Shown here in pieces: positions 10,102 to 18,802 of a DNA stretch of 64,000 nt. How positions within the stretch are numbered: position 1 is the stretch's first letter; each line of letters begins with the position of its first letter. The DNA is from Streptococcus vestibularis ATCC 49124 (GTDB lineage: Bacteria; Bacillota; Bacilli; Lactobacillales; Streptococcaceae): the NCBI RefSeq assembly GCF_000188295.1, contig NZ_GL831112.1, forward strand, positions 742,528-806,527. Reading direction: 5' to 3'. The position numbers and the translations under genes are program-made. The notes under the pieces are model-generated. The model was not told where the DNA came from. It saw nothing but the letters and a program-made list of their open reading frames with translations, and did not search any database.

Positions 10102-10206
10102 TGTAAATAACTAAAGACTAGTATTTGCTTATGTTTTAAAAAATGAAAATGAGCAGTAAAATGAGAGACAGTCTTTTGAAAAACTTGTAGAAAGTGCGTT
10201 TTAACC

Positions 10207-10235
10207 TTGATAATATCAAACAGCTATGTTATAAT
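10207..10235 (+). promoter_or_regulatory. Strong promoter of ptsHI
   Basis: TTGATA (10207-10212) and a consensus TATAAT (10230-10235) are separated by exactly 17 bp. This gives a leader of about 55 nt before ptsH with AAGGAGAG as Shine-Dalgarno. No catabolite-responsive element was recognised. Confidence 0.8.
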
Positions 10236-10297
10236 TCTAAATTGTAAGGGTTATCATTGATAACTCAAATATTCCAAATTAAGAAGGAGAGTCCATT

Positions 10298-10561
10298 ATG
10301 GCTTCTAAAGATTTCCACATTGTTGCAGAAACTGGTATTCACGCACGTCCAGCTACTTTGCTTGTTCAAACAGCAAGTAAATTTGCTTCAGATATCACTC
10401 TTGACTATAAAGGTAAAGCAGTTAACCTTAAATCTATCATGGGTGTTATGAGTCTTGGTGTTGGTCAAGGTGCTGACGTAACTATTTCTGCAGAAGGTGC
10501 TGACGCTGATGATGCAATCTCAGCAATCGCAGAAACAATGACAAAAGAAGGATTGGCATAA
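10298..10561 (+). CDS. ptsH: Phosphocarrier protein HPr
   Basis: General PTS phosphocarrier (87 aa). His15 in [10 protein letters not shown] accepts phosphate from enzyme I and passes it to sugar-specific EII proteins. Ser46 in [13 protein letters not shown] is the HPr kinase/phosphorylase site used for CcpA-dependent catabolite control in Firmicutes. The ptsI start codon lies 4 bp downstream, so the two form an operon. Confidence 0.98.
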   Translation: MASKDFHIVAETGIHARPATLLVQTASKFASDITLDYKGKAVNLKSIMGVMSLGVGQGADVTISAEGADADDAISAIAETMTKEGLA

Positions 10562-10565
10562 AAAT

Positions 10566-12299
10566 ATGACAGAAATGCTTAAAGGAATCGCGGCATCTGA
10601 TGGTGTTGCAGTTGCTAAGGCATATCTGCTTGTTCAACCGGACTTGTCATTTGAAACTGTTACAGTTGAAGATACAAGTGCAGAAGAGGCTCGTCTAGAT
10701 GCTGCTCTAGCGGCGTCGCAAGACGAGCTTTCTGTTATCCGTGAAAAAGCAGTTGAAAGCCTTGGTGAAGAGGCCGCAGCCGTTTTTGATGCTCATTTGA
10801 TGGTCCTTGCTGACCCAGAAATGACTGGTCAAATCAAAGAAACTATCCGTGCTAAACAAGTCAATGCCGAAGCTGCTTTGACAGAAGTAACTAACATGTT
10901 TATCGCGATCTTTGAAGGTATGGAAGATAACCCATACATGCAAGAACGTGCAGCGGATATTCGTGACGTTACTAAACGTGTGCTTGCAAACTTGCTTGGT
11001 AAGAAATTGCCAAATCCAGCAACAATCGATGAAGAATCAATCGTTGTTGCTCATGACTTGACTCCATCTGATACAGCTCAGTTGAACAAAAAATTTGTAA
11101 AAGCTTTTGTTACTAATATCGGTGGACGTACTAGTCACTCTGCAATTATGGCTCGTACACTTGAAATCGCAGCAGTTCTTGGAACAAACAACATAACTGA
11201 ACTTGTTAAAGATGGTGACATTTTAGCGGTTTCAGGTATTACTGGTGAAGTTGTTATTAATCCAACTGAAGAACAAATTGCTGAGTTTAAGGCGGCTGGT
11301 GAAGCTTACGCTAAACAAAAGGCAGAATGGGCTCAACTTAAAGATGCTCAAACAGTTACTGCTGATGGAAAACACTTCGAGTTAGCAGCAAACATCGGTA
11401 CACCTAAAGACGTTGAAGGTGTTAACGATAATGGTGCAGAAGCAGTTGGTCTTTATCGTACAGAATTCTTGTATATGGATTCTCAAGACTTCCCAACTGA
11501 AGAAGACCAATATGAAGCATATAAAGCAGTTCTTGAAGGTATGAATGGTAAACCTGTTGTTGTTCGTACAATGGACATCGGTGGGGATAAAGAACTTCCT
11601 TACTTTGACCTTCCTAAAGAAATGAATCCATTCTTGGGTTACCGTGCATTACGTATTTCTATCTCTGAAACTGGTAACCAAATGTTCCGTACTCAATTAC
11701 GTGCCTTGCTTCGTGCATCTGTTCACGGTAAATTGCGTATTATGTTCCCAATGGTTGCTTTGTTGACTGAGTTCCGTACTGCTAAAGGTATTCTTGAAGA
11801 AGAAAAAGCTAAATTAGTTGCTGAAGGTGTTGCCGTTGCAGACGACATCGAAGTAGGTATCATGATTGAAATCCCAGCTGCAGCAATGCTTGCTGATCAA
11901 TTTGCTAAGGAAGTTGATTTCTTCTCAATTGGTACAAACGACCTTATCCAATACACTATGGCTGCTGACCGTATGAATGAACAAGTTTCATACCTTTACC
12001 AACCATATAACCCATCAATCCTTCGCTTGATTAACAACGTTATTAAGGCGGCTCACGCTGAAGGTAAATGGGCTGGTATGTGTGGTGAAATGGCCGGTGA
12101 CCAAACTGCTGTTCCACTTCTTGTCGGAATGGGCTTGGATGAGTTCTCAATGTCAGCGACATCTGTCCTTCGTACACGTAGCTTGATGAAGAAACTTGAC
12201 ACAGCTAAAATGGAAGAATACGCTAACCGTGCCCTTACTGAATGTTCAACAATGGAAGAAGTTCTTGAACTTTCAAAAGAATATGTTAACGTAGATTAA
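10566..12299 (+). CDS. ptsI: PTS enzyme I (phosphoenolpyruvate-protein phosphotransferase)
   Basis: Transfers phosphate from PEP to HPr. The 577-aa protein has the N-terminal HPr-binding domain, the swivelling phosphohistidine site [13 protein letters not shown] (His191), and the C-terminal PEP-binding barrel with [37 protein letters not shown] and the catalytic cysteine in MCGEMAGD. It is the terminal gene of ptsHI and is followed by a clear terminator. Confidence 0.98.
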   Translation: MTEMLKGIAASDGVAVAKAYLLVQPDLSFETVTVEDTSAEEARLDAALAASQDELSVIREKAVESLGEEAAAVFDAHLMVLADPEMTGQIKETIRAKQVNAEAALTEVTNMFIAIFEGMEDNPYMQERAADIRDVTKRVLANLLGKKLPNPATIDEESIVVAHDLTPSDTAQLNKKFVKAFVTNIGGRTSHSAIMARTLEIAAVLGTNNITELVKDGDILAVSGITGEVVINPTEEQIAEFKAAGEAYAKQKAEWAQLKDAQTVTADGKHFELAANIGTPKDVEGVNDNGAEAVGLYRTEFLYMDSQDFPTEEDQYEAYKAVLEGMNGKPVVVRTMDIGGDKELPYFDLPKEMNPFLGYRALRISISETGNQMFRTQLRALLRASVHGKLRIMFPMVALLTEFRTAKGILEEEKAKLVAEGVAVADDIEVGIMIEIPAAAMLADQFAKEVDFFSIGTNDLIQYTMAADRMNEQVSYLYQPYNPSILRLINNVIKAAHAEGKWAGMCGEMAGDQTAVPLLVGMGLDEFSMSATSVLRTRSLMKKLDTAKMEEYANRALTECSTMEEVLELSKEYVNVD

Positions 12300-12301
12300 T
12301 C

Positions 12302-12335
12302 AAAAAAAGTGGAGGCTTGAGCTTTCACTTTTTTT
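12302..12335 (+). terminator. ptsHI terminator
   Basis: An AAAAAAAGTG / CACTTTTTTT stem extends inward through GAGGC/GCTTT pairing around a short loop and ends in a T-run. It lies directly after the ptsI stop. Confidence 0.85.
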
Positions 12336-12491
12336 ATATCTAAACAGAGACAAAATAATTGACTCATTCTTTAGTTAGGAGTAAAATACGGCTAACCTAG
12401 GTTAATAATTTTTAGTATTTTTTGTCAAAATTTTCTGAATAATTCTCATTTAAATGTTGGAATATTTCTAAAAAAGTGATAAAATAGGTCT

Positions 12492-12497
12492 TATAAT
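12492..12497 (+). promoter_or_regulatory. gapN -10 box
   Basis: A consensus TATAAT lies 20 bp upstream of the gapN start, with AAAGGAG between them. No good -35 lies at 16-18 bp. The 12336-12490 stretch is AT-rich and holds nothing else recognisable. Confidence 0.5.
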
Positions 12498-12517
12498 AGA
12501 TAAAAGGAGTTACTATC

Positions 12518-13951
12518 TTGGCTAAACAATACAAAAACTATGTCAATGGTGAGTGGAAAACATCTGAAAATTCAATTACTATCTACGCACCTGCAAACGG
12601 TGAGGAACTTGGGTCAGTTCCAGCTATGAGCCAAGCTGAAGTAGACGAAGTCTACGCAGCAGCTAAAGCAGCACTCCCAGCATGGCGTGCGCTTTCATAT
12701 GCTGAACGTGCAGCTTATCTTCATAAAGCAGCTGATATCTTGGAACGTGATGCAGAAAAAATTGGACAAGTTCTTTCTAAAGAAATTTCAAAAGGTTTGA
12801 AATCTGCAATTGGTGAAGTTGTTCGTACTGCTGAAATTATCCACTATGCAGCTGAAGAAGGTTTGCGTTTGGAAGGTGAAGTACTTGAAGGTGGTGCTTT
12901 TGATGCTGGTAGCAAGAAAAAAATTGCTGTTGTTCGTCGCGAACCAGTAGGTCTTGTACTTGCTATCTCACCATTTAACTACCCAGTAAACTTGGCTGGT
13001 TCTAAAATTGCTCCTGCCTTGATCGCTGGTGACGTTGTTGCCTTCAAACCACCAACACAAGGTTCTATCTCAGGGCTTCTTTTGGTAGAAGCGTTCGTTG
13101 AAGCTGGTATCCCTGCTGGTGTCTTGAACTCTATCACAGGACGTGGTTCAGTTATTGGTGATTACATCGTTGAACACAAAGCAGTTGACTTTATCAACTT
13201 TACAGGTTCGACTCCAGTCGGTGAAAACATCGGTCGTTTGGCAGCAATGCGTCCAATCATGCTTGAACTTGGTGGTAAAGATGCCGCTATCGTTCTTGAA
13301 GATGCTGATCTTGACTTGACTGCTAAAAACATTGTGGCTGGTGCCTTTGACTATTCAGGTCAACGTTGTACAGCTATCAAACGTGTCCTTGTAATGGATA
13401 GCGTTGCAGATGAATTGGTAGAAAAAGTAACTGCTTTGGTAGGTAATATCACTGTTGGTATGCCTGAAGAAAGCGCAAGCGTTACACCACTTATCGATAC
13501 AAAAGCAGCTGACTTCGTACAAGGTTTGATTGATGATGCAGTTGAACAAGGTGCTACTGCTAAAACTGAATTGAAACGTGAAGGTAACCTTATTTACCCA
13601 GTAGTCTTTGACCATGTAACAACTGATATGCGTCTTGCTTGGGAAGAACCATTTGGTCCAGTATTGCCATTCATCCGTGTATCTTCAGTTGAAGAAGCAA
13701 TCAAGATTTCTAACGAATCTGAATTTGGACTTCAAGGTGCTGTCTTCACACAAGACTACCCACGTGCATTCGCAATTGCTGAGCAACTTGAAGTTGGTAC
13801 AGTTCACATCAACAATAAAACACAACGTGGTACAGATAACTTCCCATTCCTTGGTGTTAAAGGATCTGGTGCCGGAACTCAGGGTGTGAAATACTCTATC
13901 GAAGCTATGACTCGTGTGAAATCAACAGTATTTGATGTTACAAACTACTAA
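12518..13951 (+). CDS. gapN: NADP-dependent non-phosphorylating glyceraldehyde-3-phosphate dehydrogenase
   Basis: Oxidises glyceraldehyde-3-phosphate to 3-phosphoglycerate with NADP. It bypasses ATP formation and supplies NADPH in streptococci that lack a full oxidative pentose phosphate pathway. The aldehyde dehydrogenase fold is evident. Glu250 in MLELGGKDAAIVLE and the nucleophile Cys284 in SGQRCTAIKRV fall at the same numbers as in the characterised S. mutans enzyme. Translation starts at TTG (12518), supported by AAAGGAG just upstream and by the MAKQYKNYVNGEW start. The 477-aa length is normal. Monocistronic, ending in a terminator. Confidence 0.96.
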   Translation: MAKQYKNYVNGEWKTSENSITIYAPANGEELGSVPAMSQAEVDEVYAAAKAALPAWRALSYAERAAYLHKAADILERDAEKIGQVLSKEISKGLKSAIGEVVRTAEIIHYAAEEGLRLEGEVLEGGAFDAGSKKKIAVVRREPVGLVLAISPFNYPVNLAGSKIAPALIAGDVVAFKPPTQGSISGLLLVEAFVEAGIPAGVLNSITGRGSVIGDYIVEHKAVDFINFTGSTPVGENIGRLAAMRPIMLELGGKDAAIVLEDADLDLTAKNIVAGAFDYSGQRCTAIKRVLVMDSVADELVEKVTALVGNITVGMPEESASVTPLIDTKAADFVQGLIDDAVEQGATAKTELKREGNLIYPVVFDHVTTDMRLAWEEPFGPVLPFIRVSSVEEAIKISNESEFGLQGAVFTQDYPRAFAIAEQLEVGTVHINNKTQRGTDNFPFLGVKGSGAGTQGVKYSIEAMTRVKSTVFDVTNY

Positions 13952-13981
13952 GCGTTAAGTCAGTTAATAATTGTAAAAAGT

Positions 13982-14013
13982 AAAGAGGGCCTTAGTTATA
14001 AGGCTCTTTTTTT
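13982..14013 (+). terminator. gapN terminator
   Basis: The stem AGAGgGCCTTA / TAAGGCTCT has one bulged base, a short loop and a run of seven T. It lies 30 bp after the gapN stop and just before the promoter of the next cluster. Confidence 0.8.
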
Positions 14014-14023
14014 GTAAAAATTT

Positions 14024-14031
14024 GGTATAAT
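14024..14031 (+). promoter_or_regulatory. Promoter of the esterase/ATP-grasp cluster
   Basis: GGTATAAT carries a consensus -10 at 14026-14031, with a G-rich -10 extension but no strong -35. It would start transcription about 30 nt before the preferred ATG at 14067. Confidence 0.5.
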
Positions 14032-14066
14032 AGAATAAAATTTTGAATAGAGTGAGTTTTCTGACA

Positions 14067-14894
14067 ATGAATAAATCTTATTTTTATTTGGTGATGAAGA
14101 CGCATGAGTTAGAAGTGCCTTACACTGGTAAACTTCGTCGTGTGCGTGTTCTTCTACCTAAAAACTATGAAACAGATACAGATCGTTCCTACCCTGTCGT
14201 GTATTTTCATGATGGTCAGAATGTTCTTTATAGTAAGGAGTCATTTTCTGGCTATTCTTGGAAGATTATCCCAACAATCAAGCGTAACCCTGATATTTCG
14301 CGTATGATTGTTGTAGCCATTGATAATGATGGTCCTGACCGTATGAACGAGTATTCTGCATGGAAGTACCAAGAATCTAATATCCCAGGTATGCAGTTTG
14401 GCGGTAAGGGCGTAGAGTATGCTGAGTTCATTATGGATGTGGTAAAACCCTTTATTGATAAGGAATACCGCACACTTCCAGACCGACAACATACTGCCAT
14501 GATTGGATCTTCACTTGGTGGTAATATCACTCAGTTTATGGGGCTTGATTACAAGGATCAAATTGGCTGTTTAGGGGTATTTTCTTCAGCCAACTGGTTG
14601 CATCAGGAGGCCTTTGATCGATATATATCCCGTCAAGATCTAGATGCTAATCAACGTGTCTATATCTATGTAGGCACAGAAGAAGCCGATGATACAGACA
14701 AAACTTTGATGGCTGGTAATATTAAGCAGGCTTATATTGATTCGTCTCTGAGATATTATCATGATTTGATTGATCGTGGGGTTGATTTGGAGAATATTAA
14801 GATTCACATTCAATCTGGAGCTGAACATAATGAGGAGGCCTGGGCCGAGAATCTACCTGACTGTCTTCGCTTTTTCGCTGAAAACTGGGAATAG
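14067..14894 (+). CDS. Esterase-like alpha/beta hydrolase (first of cluster)
   Basis: A 275-aa protein of the esterase D / putative esterase family (PF00756-like). It contains the strand-turn GRLRRVRVLLPKNY-like region, VVYFHDGQN, and the nucleophile elbow MIGSSLGGNITQ; a late histidine in SGAEHNEEAWAE probably completes the triad. There is no signal peptide, so it is cytoplasmic. I prefer ATG 14067 (AGAGTGAG upstream). TTG 14043 is possible and would add 8 residues. ATG 14094 is another in-frame option. It is followed by a second hydrolase and an ATP-grasp protein on the same strand. The substrate is unknown. Confidence 0.85.
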   Translation: MNKSYFYLVMKTHELEVPYTGKLRRVRVLLPKNYETDTDRSYPVVYFHDGQNVLYSKESFSGYSWKIIPTIKRNPDISRMIVVAIDNDGPDRMNEYSAWKYQESNIPGMQFGGKGVEYAEFIMDVVKPFIDKEYRTLPDRQHTAMIGSSLGGNITQFMGLDYKDQIGCLGVFSSANWLHQEAFDRYISRQDLDANQRVYIYVGTEEADDTDKTLMAGNIKQAYIDSSLRYYHDLIDRGVDLENIKIHIQSGAEHNEEAWAENLPDCLRFFAENWE

Positions 14895-14945
14895 TCATCC
14901 TTGCCATAACTATTTAAATTGTAATAAAGGAAAAGGAATTAAAAT

Positions 14946-15686
14946 ATGAATACCGAACATCTTAGCCACTGGAGTGGTCAGCTTAATCGTGAAATGTATG
15001 TTAACCGTTATGGGCACGCTGGTATCCCTATTGTGGTTTTTGCCTCATCAGGTGGTAGCCATAACGAATACTATGATTTTGGTATGATTGATGCCTGTGC
15101 ACGTTTTATTGAAGAAGGACGCTTACAATTCTTTACACTTTCAAGTGTAGATAGTGAAAGTTGGCTTTGCGATTGGAAAAATCCACACGATCGTGCTGAA
15201 ATGCATCGTGCTTATGAACGTTATGTAATTGAAGAAGCTATTCCATTTATCAAACATAAAACTGGTTGGTTTGATCCAATGATGACAACAGGTTGTTCAA
15301 TGGGTGCTTATCATGCTCTTAATTTCTTCTTACAACATCCTGATGTTTTCAATAAAGTAGTGGCACTTAGTGGTGTTTATGATGCTCGTTTCTTTGTTGG
15401 AGAGTTTGGAGGAGATGAGGCTATTTACCAAAATTCACCATCAGATTATATTTGGAATCAAAACGATGGTTGGTTTATTGATCGTTATCGTCAAGCTGAA
15501 ATTGTTGTGTGTACAGGTCTTGGTGCCTGGGAACAAGATGGTCTTCCTTCTTATTACAAACTTAAGGAAGCTTTTGAACAAAAGAATATTTCAGCTTGGT
15601 TCTCTGAGTGGGGCCACGATGTTGCTCACGATTGGGAATGGTGGCGCAAACAAATGCCTTATTTCCTTGATAACATGAATCTATAA
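14946..15686 (+). CDS. Esterase-like alpha/beta hydrolase (second of cluster)
   Basis: A 246-aa protein related to the previous one and to the putative esterase family. The nucleophile elbow reads TTGCSMGAYHA, with Asp/His candidates in the C-terminal EWGHDVAHDWEWW region. It is rich in Trp and Tyr near the C-terminus and has no signal peptide or membrane segment. AAAGGAAAAGGAATT precedes its ATG. It lies between another hydrolase (51 bp upstream) and an ATP-grasp enzyme (45 bp downstream), which suggests a common pathway that makes and breaks an ester or amide. Function unproven. Confidence 0.85.
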   Translation: MNTEHLSHWSGQLNREMYVNRYGHAGIPIVVFASSGGSHNEYYDFGMIDACARFIEEGRLQFFTLSSVDSESWLCDWKNPHDRAEMHRAYERYVIEEAIPFIKHKTGWFDPMMTTGCSMGAYHALNFFLQHPDVFNKVVALSGVYDARFFVGEFGGDEAIYQNSPSDYIWNQNDGWFIDRYRQAEIVVCTGLGAWEQDGLPSYYKLKEAFEQKNISAWFSEWGHDVAHDWEWWRKQMPYFLDNMNL

Positions 15687-15731
15687 TATTGTATCTAAAC
15701 TATCTAAATAACTATCAAAGAGGAATCACTA

Positions 15732-16895
15732 ATGAATTATCTTGTTATTTCACCATACTATCCACAAAACTTCCAACAGTTTACAGTCGAACTTGCTAAT
15801 AAGGGAATCACAGTTCTTGGTATTGGTCAAGAGCCTTATGAACAGTTGGATCAATCTTTGAAAGATGCTTTGACTGAGTATTTCCGTGTGGATAATTTGG
15901 AAAACTTGGAAGAAGTGAAACGTGCGGTAGCCTTTCTCTTCTATAAACATGGACCAATCGATCGTATCGAATCTCATAATGAATACTGGTTGGAATTGGA
16001 TGCAGCTCTTCGTGAACAGTTTAATGTTTTTGGTGCTAAGCCAGAAGATCTTAAGAAGACCAAATTTAAGTCTGAAATGAAAAAGCTCTTCCAAAAAGCT
16101 GGAGTTCCAGTTGTACCTGGTGCTGTCATTAAAACTAATGAAGATGTGGATAAAGCCGTACAAGAAATCGGTCTTCCAATGATTGCTAAGCCAGATAACG
16201 GGGTTGGTGCAGCTGCAACTTTCAAACTCGAAACAGAAGATGATATCAATCACTTCAAAGCTGAGTGGGACCGTGAAACCGTTTATTTCTTTGAAAAATT
16301 TGTAAATTCAAGTGAAATCTGTACTTTCGATGGTTTGGTTGATAGAGATGGTAATATTGTATTTTCAACTACCTTTGATTATGCTCACACTCCACTTGAC
16401 TTGATGATTTACAAGATGGATAATTCTTACTATGTTCTTAAGGAAATGGATCCTAAATTGCGTAAGTATGGTGAAGCCATTGTCAAAGAATTTGGTATGA
16501 AGGAACGTTTCTTCCATATTGAATTTTTCCGTGATGGTGATGATTATATTGCTATTGAGTACAACAATCGACCAGCAGGTGGTTTCACGATTGATGTATA
16601 TAACTATGCCCATTCTATCGATTTGTACAAGGGCTATGCAGATATCGTTGCTGGTGATCCATTCCCTGGATCTCACTTTGAACCACTTTATTGTTTGGCG
16701 ACTTCACGTCGTGCAAGTTCTCATTATGCTTATTCAGAGGAAGAACTTTTCGACAAGTATCGTAAACAACTCAAAGTTAAGAAAATCATGCCAGCTGCCT
16801 TTGCAGAGTTACAGGGTGACTACCTCTATATGTTGACTACTCCAAGTCGTGAGGAAATGGAACAAATGATTGAGGACTTTGGTAAAAAAGCTTAA
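15732..16895 (+). CDS. ATP-grasp family ligase, unknown substrate
   Basis: A 387-aa ATP-grasp protein. The order is an N-terminal Rossmann-like domain (MNYLVISPYYPQNFQQFTVE), an ATP-binding lid strand (MIAKPDNGVGAAATFKL, about residues 155-171), and the metal- and phosphate-binding strand pair (RFFHIEFFRDGDDYIAIEYNNRPAGG). It resembles carboxylate-amine/thiol ligases annotated loosely as carbamoyl-phosphate synthase-like or biotin carboxylase-like. It lacks the biotin carboxylase C-domain and the duplicated CPSase arrangement. Neighbouring esterases suggest it builds a small conjugate they hydrolyse; this is inference. Confidence 0.85.
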   Translation: MNYLVISPYYPQNFQQFTVELANKGITVLGIGQEPYEQLDQSLKDALTEYFRVDNLENLEEVKRAVAFLFYKHGPIDRIESHNEYWLELDAALREQFNVFGAKPEDLKKTKFKSEMKKLFQKAGVPVVPGAVIKTNEDVDKAVQEIGLPMIAKPDNGVGAAATFKLETEDDINHFKAEWDRETVYFFEKFVNSSEICTFDGLVDRDGNIVFSTTFDYAHTPLDLMIYKMDNSYYVLKEMDPKLRKYGEAIVKEFGMKERFFHIEFFRDGDDYIAIEYNNRPAGGFTIDVYNYAHSIDLYKGYADIVAGDPFPGSHFEPLYCLATSRRASSHYAYSEEELFDKYRKQLKVKKIMPAAFAELQGDYLYMLTTPSREEMEQMIEDFGKKA

Positions 16896-16907
16896 TCTGT
16901 ATATGTT

Positions 16908-16939
16908 AAAAGCACTTCAGTTGATTCTGAAGTGCTTTT
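16908..16939. terminator. Bidirectional terminator
   Basis: A perfect 13-bp stem AAAAGCACTTCAG / CTGAAGTGCTTTT with a 6-nt loop lies between the ATP-grasp gene (plus) and the convergent helicase gene (minus). A- and T-runs on both sides allow termination from both directions. Confidence 0.9.
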
Positions 16940-16947
16940 GTCATGCC

Positions 16948-18030
16948 TTATTTTTCGTGAAGTTCTTGATTTTTCAGAACCAGTTCTGAAACTTTGGCGA
17001 ATTTTTTAAGTTTTTTGAGATCTTCTGGATGGGTTACCAAGCTAATCACCCTACCTTCATTTCCCATACGGCCAGTACGTCCTGAACGGTGAGTGTAGGC
17101 TTCACGGTCTCGAGGAATATCAAAGTTGATGACCACTTCAAGGTTTTCAATATCAATACCACGTGCTAAGAGATCAGTCCCTAATAAGAGTGAAATCTCG
17201 TGATTTTTAAATTTTTCCAAGATAACCTTACGGAATTTAACGTTGATGTCACTAGCCAATGATACCGCTGAAGCTCTGTTAAATTGGAGACGTTCTTCAG
17301 TAGCACCAAGATCAGAAAGACTATTGAAAAAGACAAGGCCACGGAAGTCAGGAATATTGGAGAACTTACGAAGAAGTTCGACACGGTTACGTTTATCAAC
17401 GCTGATGTAATAATGTTTGATGGTGTCTAGTTCCTGATCAGATAAGTCATAAACGATAGTATTTTCTACAAGATCTTGACTGTCAATTTTGTTGGTTGCT
17501 GAAATGTAGATCATTTGGTGGTCGCGAGGGACATGGTGGCTGATTTTTGTGACGAAGTGATATTGGCTATCACTGAGAAGCTCGTCAAATTCATCGAGAA
17601 CAATGGTATTGACGTTCATCATTTTGATTTTTTTGAGTTTAATCAACTCAAAGACACGACCAGGAGTTCCAATAAGAATCTCTGGTCCTTTTTTCAGACG
17701 TTCAATTTGTCGTTTTTGACTAGAGCCAGAAAGGAAGAGTTGAGCAGTGAGTCCTAGTGGTTCAGCCCATTGTTTGGTTACATCAAAAATTTGTCCAGCA
17801 AGTTCAGAGTTAGGTGCTAGAATAAGCAGTTGCTGAGCTTTTTTTGGCTTAAGAGAGAGAAGAAGTGGGAGAAGGTAGGCTAGGGTCTTACCTGTTCCAG
17901 TTGGACTGATACCTAAGATATTGTCCCCTTCAGTAATTGGTGTAAATAGTTCTTTTTGAATGGAGGTTTCTGTCGTGATTCCTTTTTCTTTAAGAAGGTT
18001 TTGCCATTGTTCAGGAAAGTTTTTAAACAT
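16948..18030 (-). CDS. DEAD-box family RNA helicase (CshB-like)
   Basis: ATP-dependent RNA helicase of 360 aa, covering the two RecA-like domains with no long C-terminal tail. Motifs in order: a Q-motif region (TSIQKELFTPI), motif I (SPTGTGKT), motif Ia/Ib (PNSELAGQ, GTPGR), motif II as DEFD instead of DEAD (IVLDEFDELL), motif III (SAT), and motifs V/VI (GTDLLARGIDIE, HRSGRTGRMG). The size and motifs fit the small cold-shock/ribosome-assembly helicases of Gram-positives. It converges on the ATP-grasp gene and is divergent from udk. A minus-strand TATAAT lies at 18069-18074. Confidence 0.9.
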   Translation of the reverse strand: MFKNFPEQWQNLLKEKGITTETSIQKELFTPITEGDNILGISPTGTGKTLAYLLPLLLSLKPKKAQQLLILAPNSELAGQIFDVTKQWAEPLGLTAQLFLSGSSQKRQIERLKKGPEILIGTPGRVFELIKLKKIKMMNVNTIVLDEFDELLSDSQYHFVTKISHHVPRDHQMIYISATNKIDSQDLVENTIVYDLSDQELDTIKHYYISVDKRNRVELLRKFSNIPDFRGLVFFNSLSDLGATEERLQFNRASAVSLASDINVKFRKVILEKFKNHEISLLLGTDLLARGIDIENLEVVINFDIPRDREAYTHRSGRTGRMGNEGRVISLVTHPEDLKKLKKFAKVSELVLKNQELHEK

Positions 18031-18127
18031 AAATATAAAAGTCTCATTTTCTATATGGATTTGCTTTTATTATATCATGATTTAGTGTAGAATAGATACG
18101 AAAGACTATATTAGATAGGAATTTACC

Positions 18128-18763
18128 ATGCCTAAAAAACCGATTATTATTGGGGTTACGGGTGGCTCTGGTGGTGGTAAGACCAGTGTTTCTCGTGCCA
18201 TTCTATCAAATTTTCCAGATGAGAAAATTGCCATGATTGAGCATGATTCTTATTATAAGGATCAGTCACATTTGACTTTTGAAGAGCGTGTGTCAACTAA
18301 CTATGACCATCCTTTTGCTTTTGATACAGATCTTATGATTGAGCATATCAATGAGCTGATTGCTGGGCGTCCAGTAGATATTCCGATTTATGATTACACG
18401 CAACACACTCGTAGTGATAAGACCTATCGTCAGGAACCTCAGGATGTTTTTATCGTTGAAGGGATTTTGGTACTTGAAGATAAACGTTTGCGTGATTTGA
18501 TGGATATCAAGCTCTTTGTAGATACTGATGATGACATCCGTATTATCCGCCGTATTAAGCGTGATATGGAAGAGCGTGGTCGTAGCTTAGATAGTATTAT
18601 CGAGCAGTATATCAGTGTGGTCAAACCTATGTATCATCAGTTTATTGAGCCAACCAAACGCTATGCGGATGTGGTGATTCCTGAAGGTGTCACAAATACT
18701 GTTGCAATCGATTTGATTAATACTAAGGTAGCTAGCATTCTAGAAGAAAGTAAGAAAGCCTAA
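18128..18763 (+). CDS. udk: Uridine kinase
   Basis: Phosphorylates uridine and cytidine in pyrimidine salvage (211 aa). The Walker A loop [12 protein letters not shown] is near the N-terminus. The substrate-binding segment DHPFAFD and the lid [13 protein letters not shown] are typical of Udk. The start is preceded by TAGGAATTTACC, a weak Shine-Dalgarno, and an extended -10 (TGTAGAAT, hexamer 18088-18093). It is divergent from the helicase. A downstream ABC-F gene has its own -10 box. Confidence 0.96.
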   Translation: MPKKPIIIGVTGGSGGGKTSVSRAILSNFPDEKIAMIEHDSYYKDQSHLTFEERVSTNYDHPFAFDTDLMIEHINELIAGRPVDIPIYDYTQHTRSDKTYRQEPQDVFIVEGILVLEDKRLRDLMDIKLFVDTDDDIRIIRRIKRDMEERGRSLDSIIEQYISVVKPMYHQFIEPTKRYADVVIPEGVTNTVAIDLINTKVASILEESKKA

Positions 18764-18784
18764 GCAGGAGCTTGGCTTTTTTGG

Positions 18785-18802
18785 TATAATTGAAACGTTA
18801 TG
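18785..18802 (+). promoter_or_regulatory. ABC-F promoter abutting the start codon
   Basis: TATAAT at 18785-18790 ends only 9 bp before the ATG at 18800, and no Shine-Dalgarno lies between (TGAAACGTT). If this -10 is used, the message would begin about 2-3 nt before the start codon, i.e. be practically leaderless. Confidence 0.5.

Noticed and set aside
15750-16253. A 167-codon minus-strand ORF inside the ATP-grasp gene
   Set aside because: It is antisense to a well-supported ATP-grasp protein, has shadow-like composition and no start signal.
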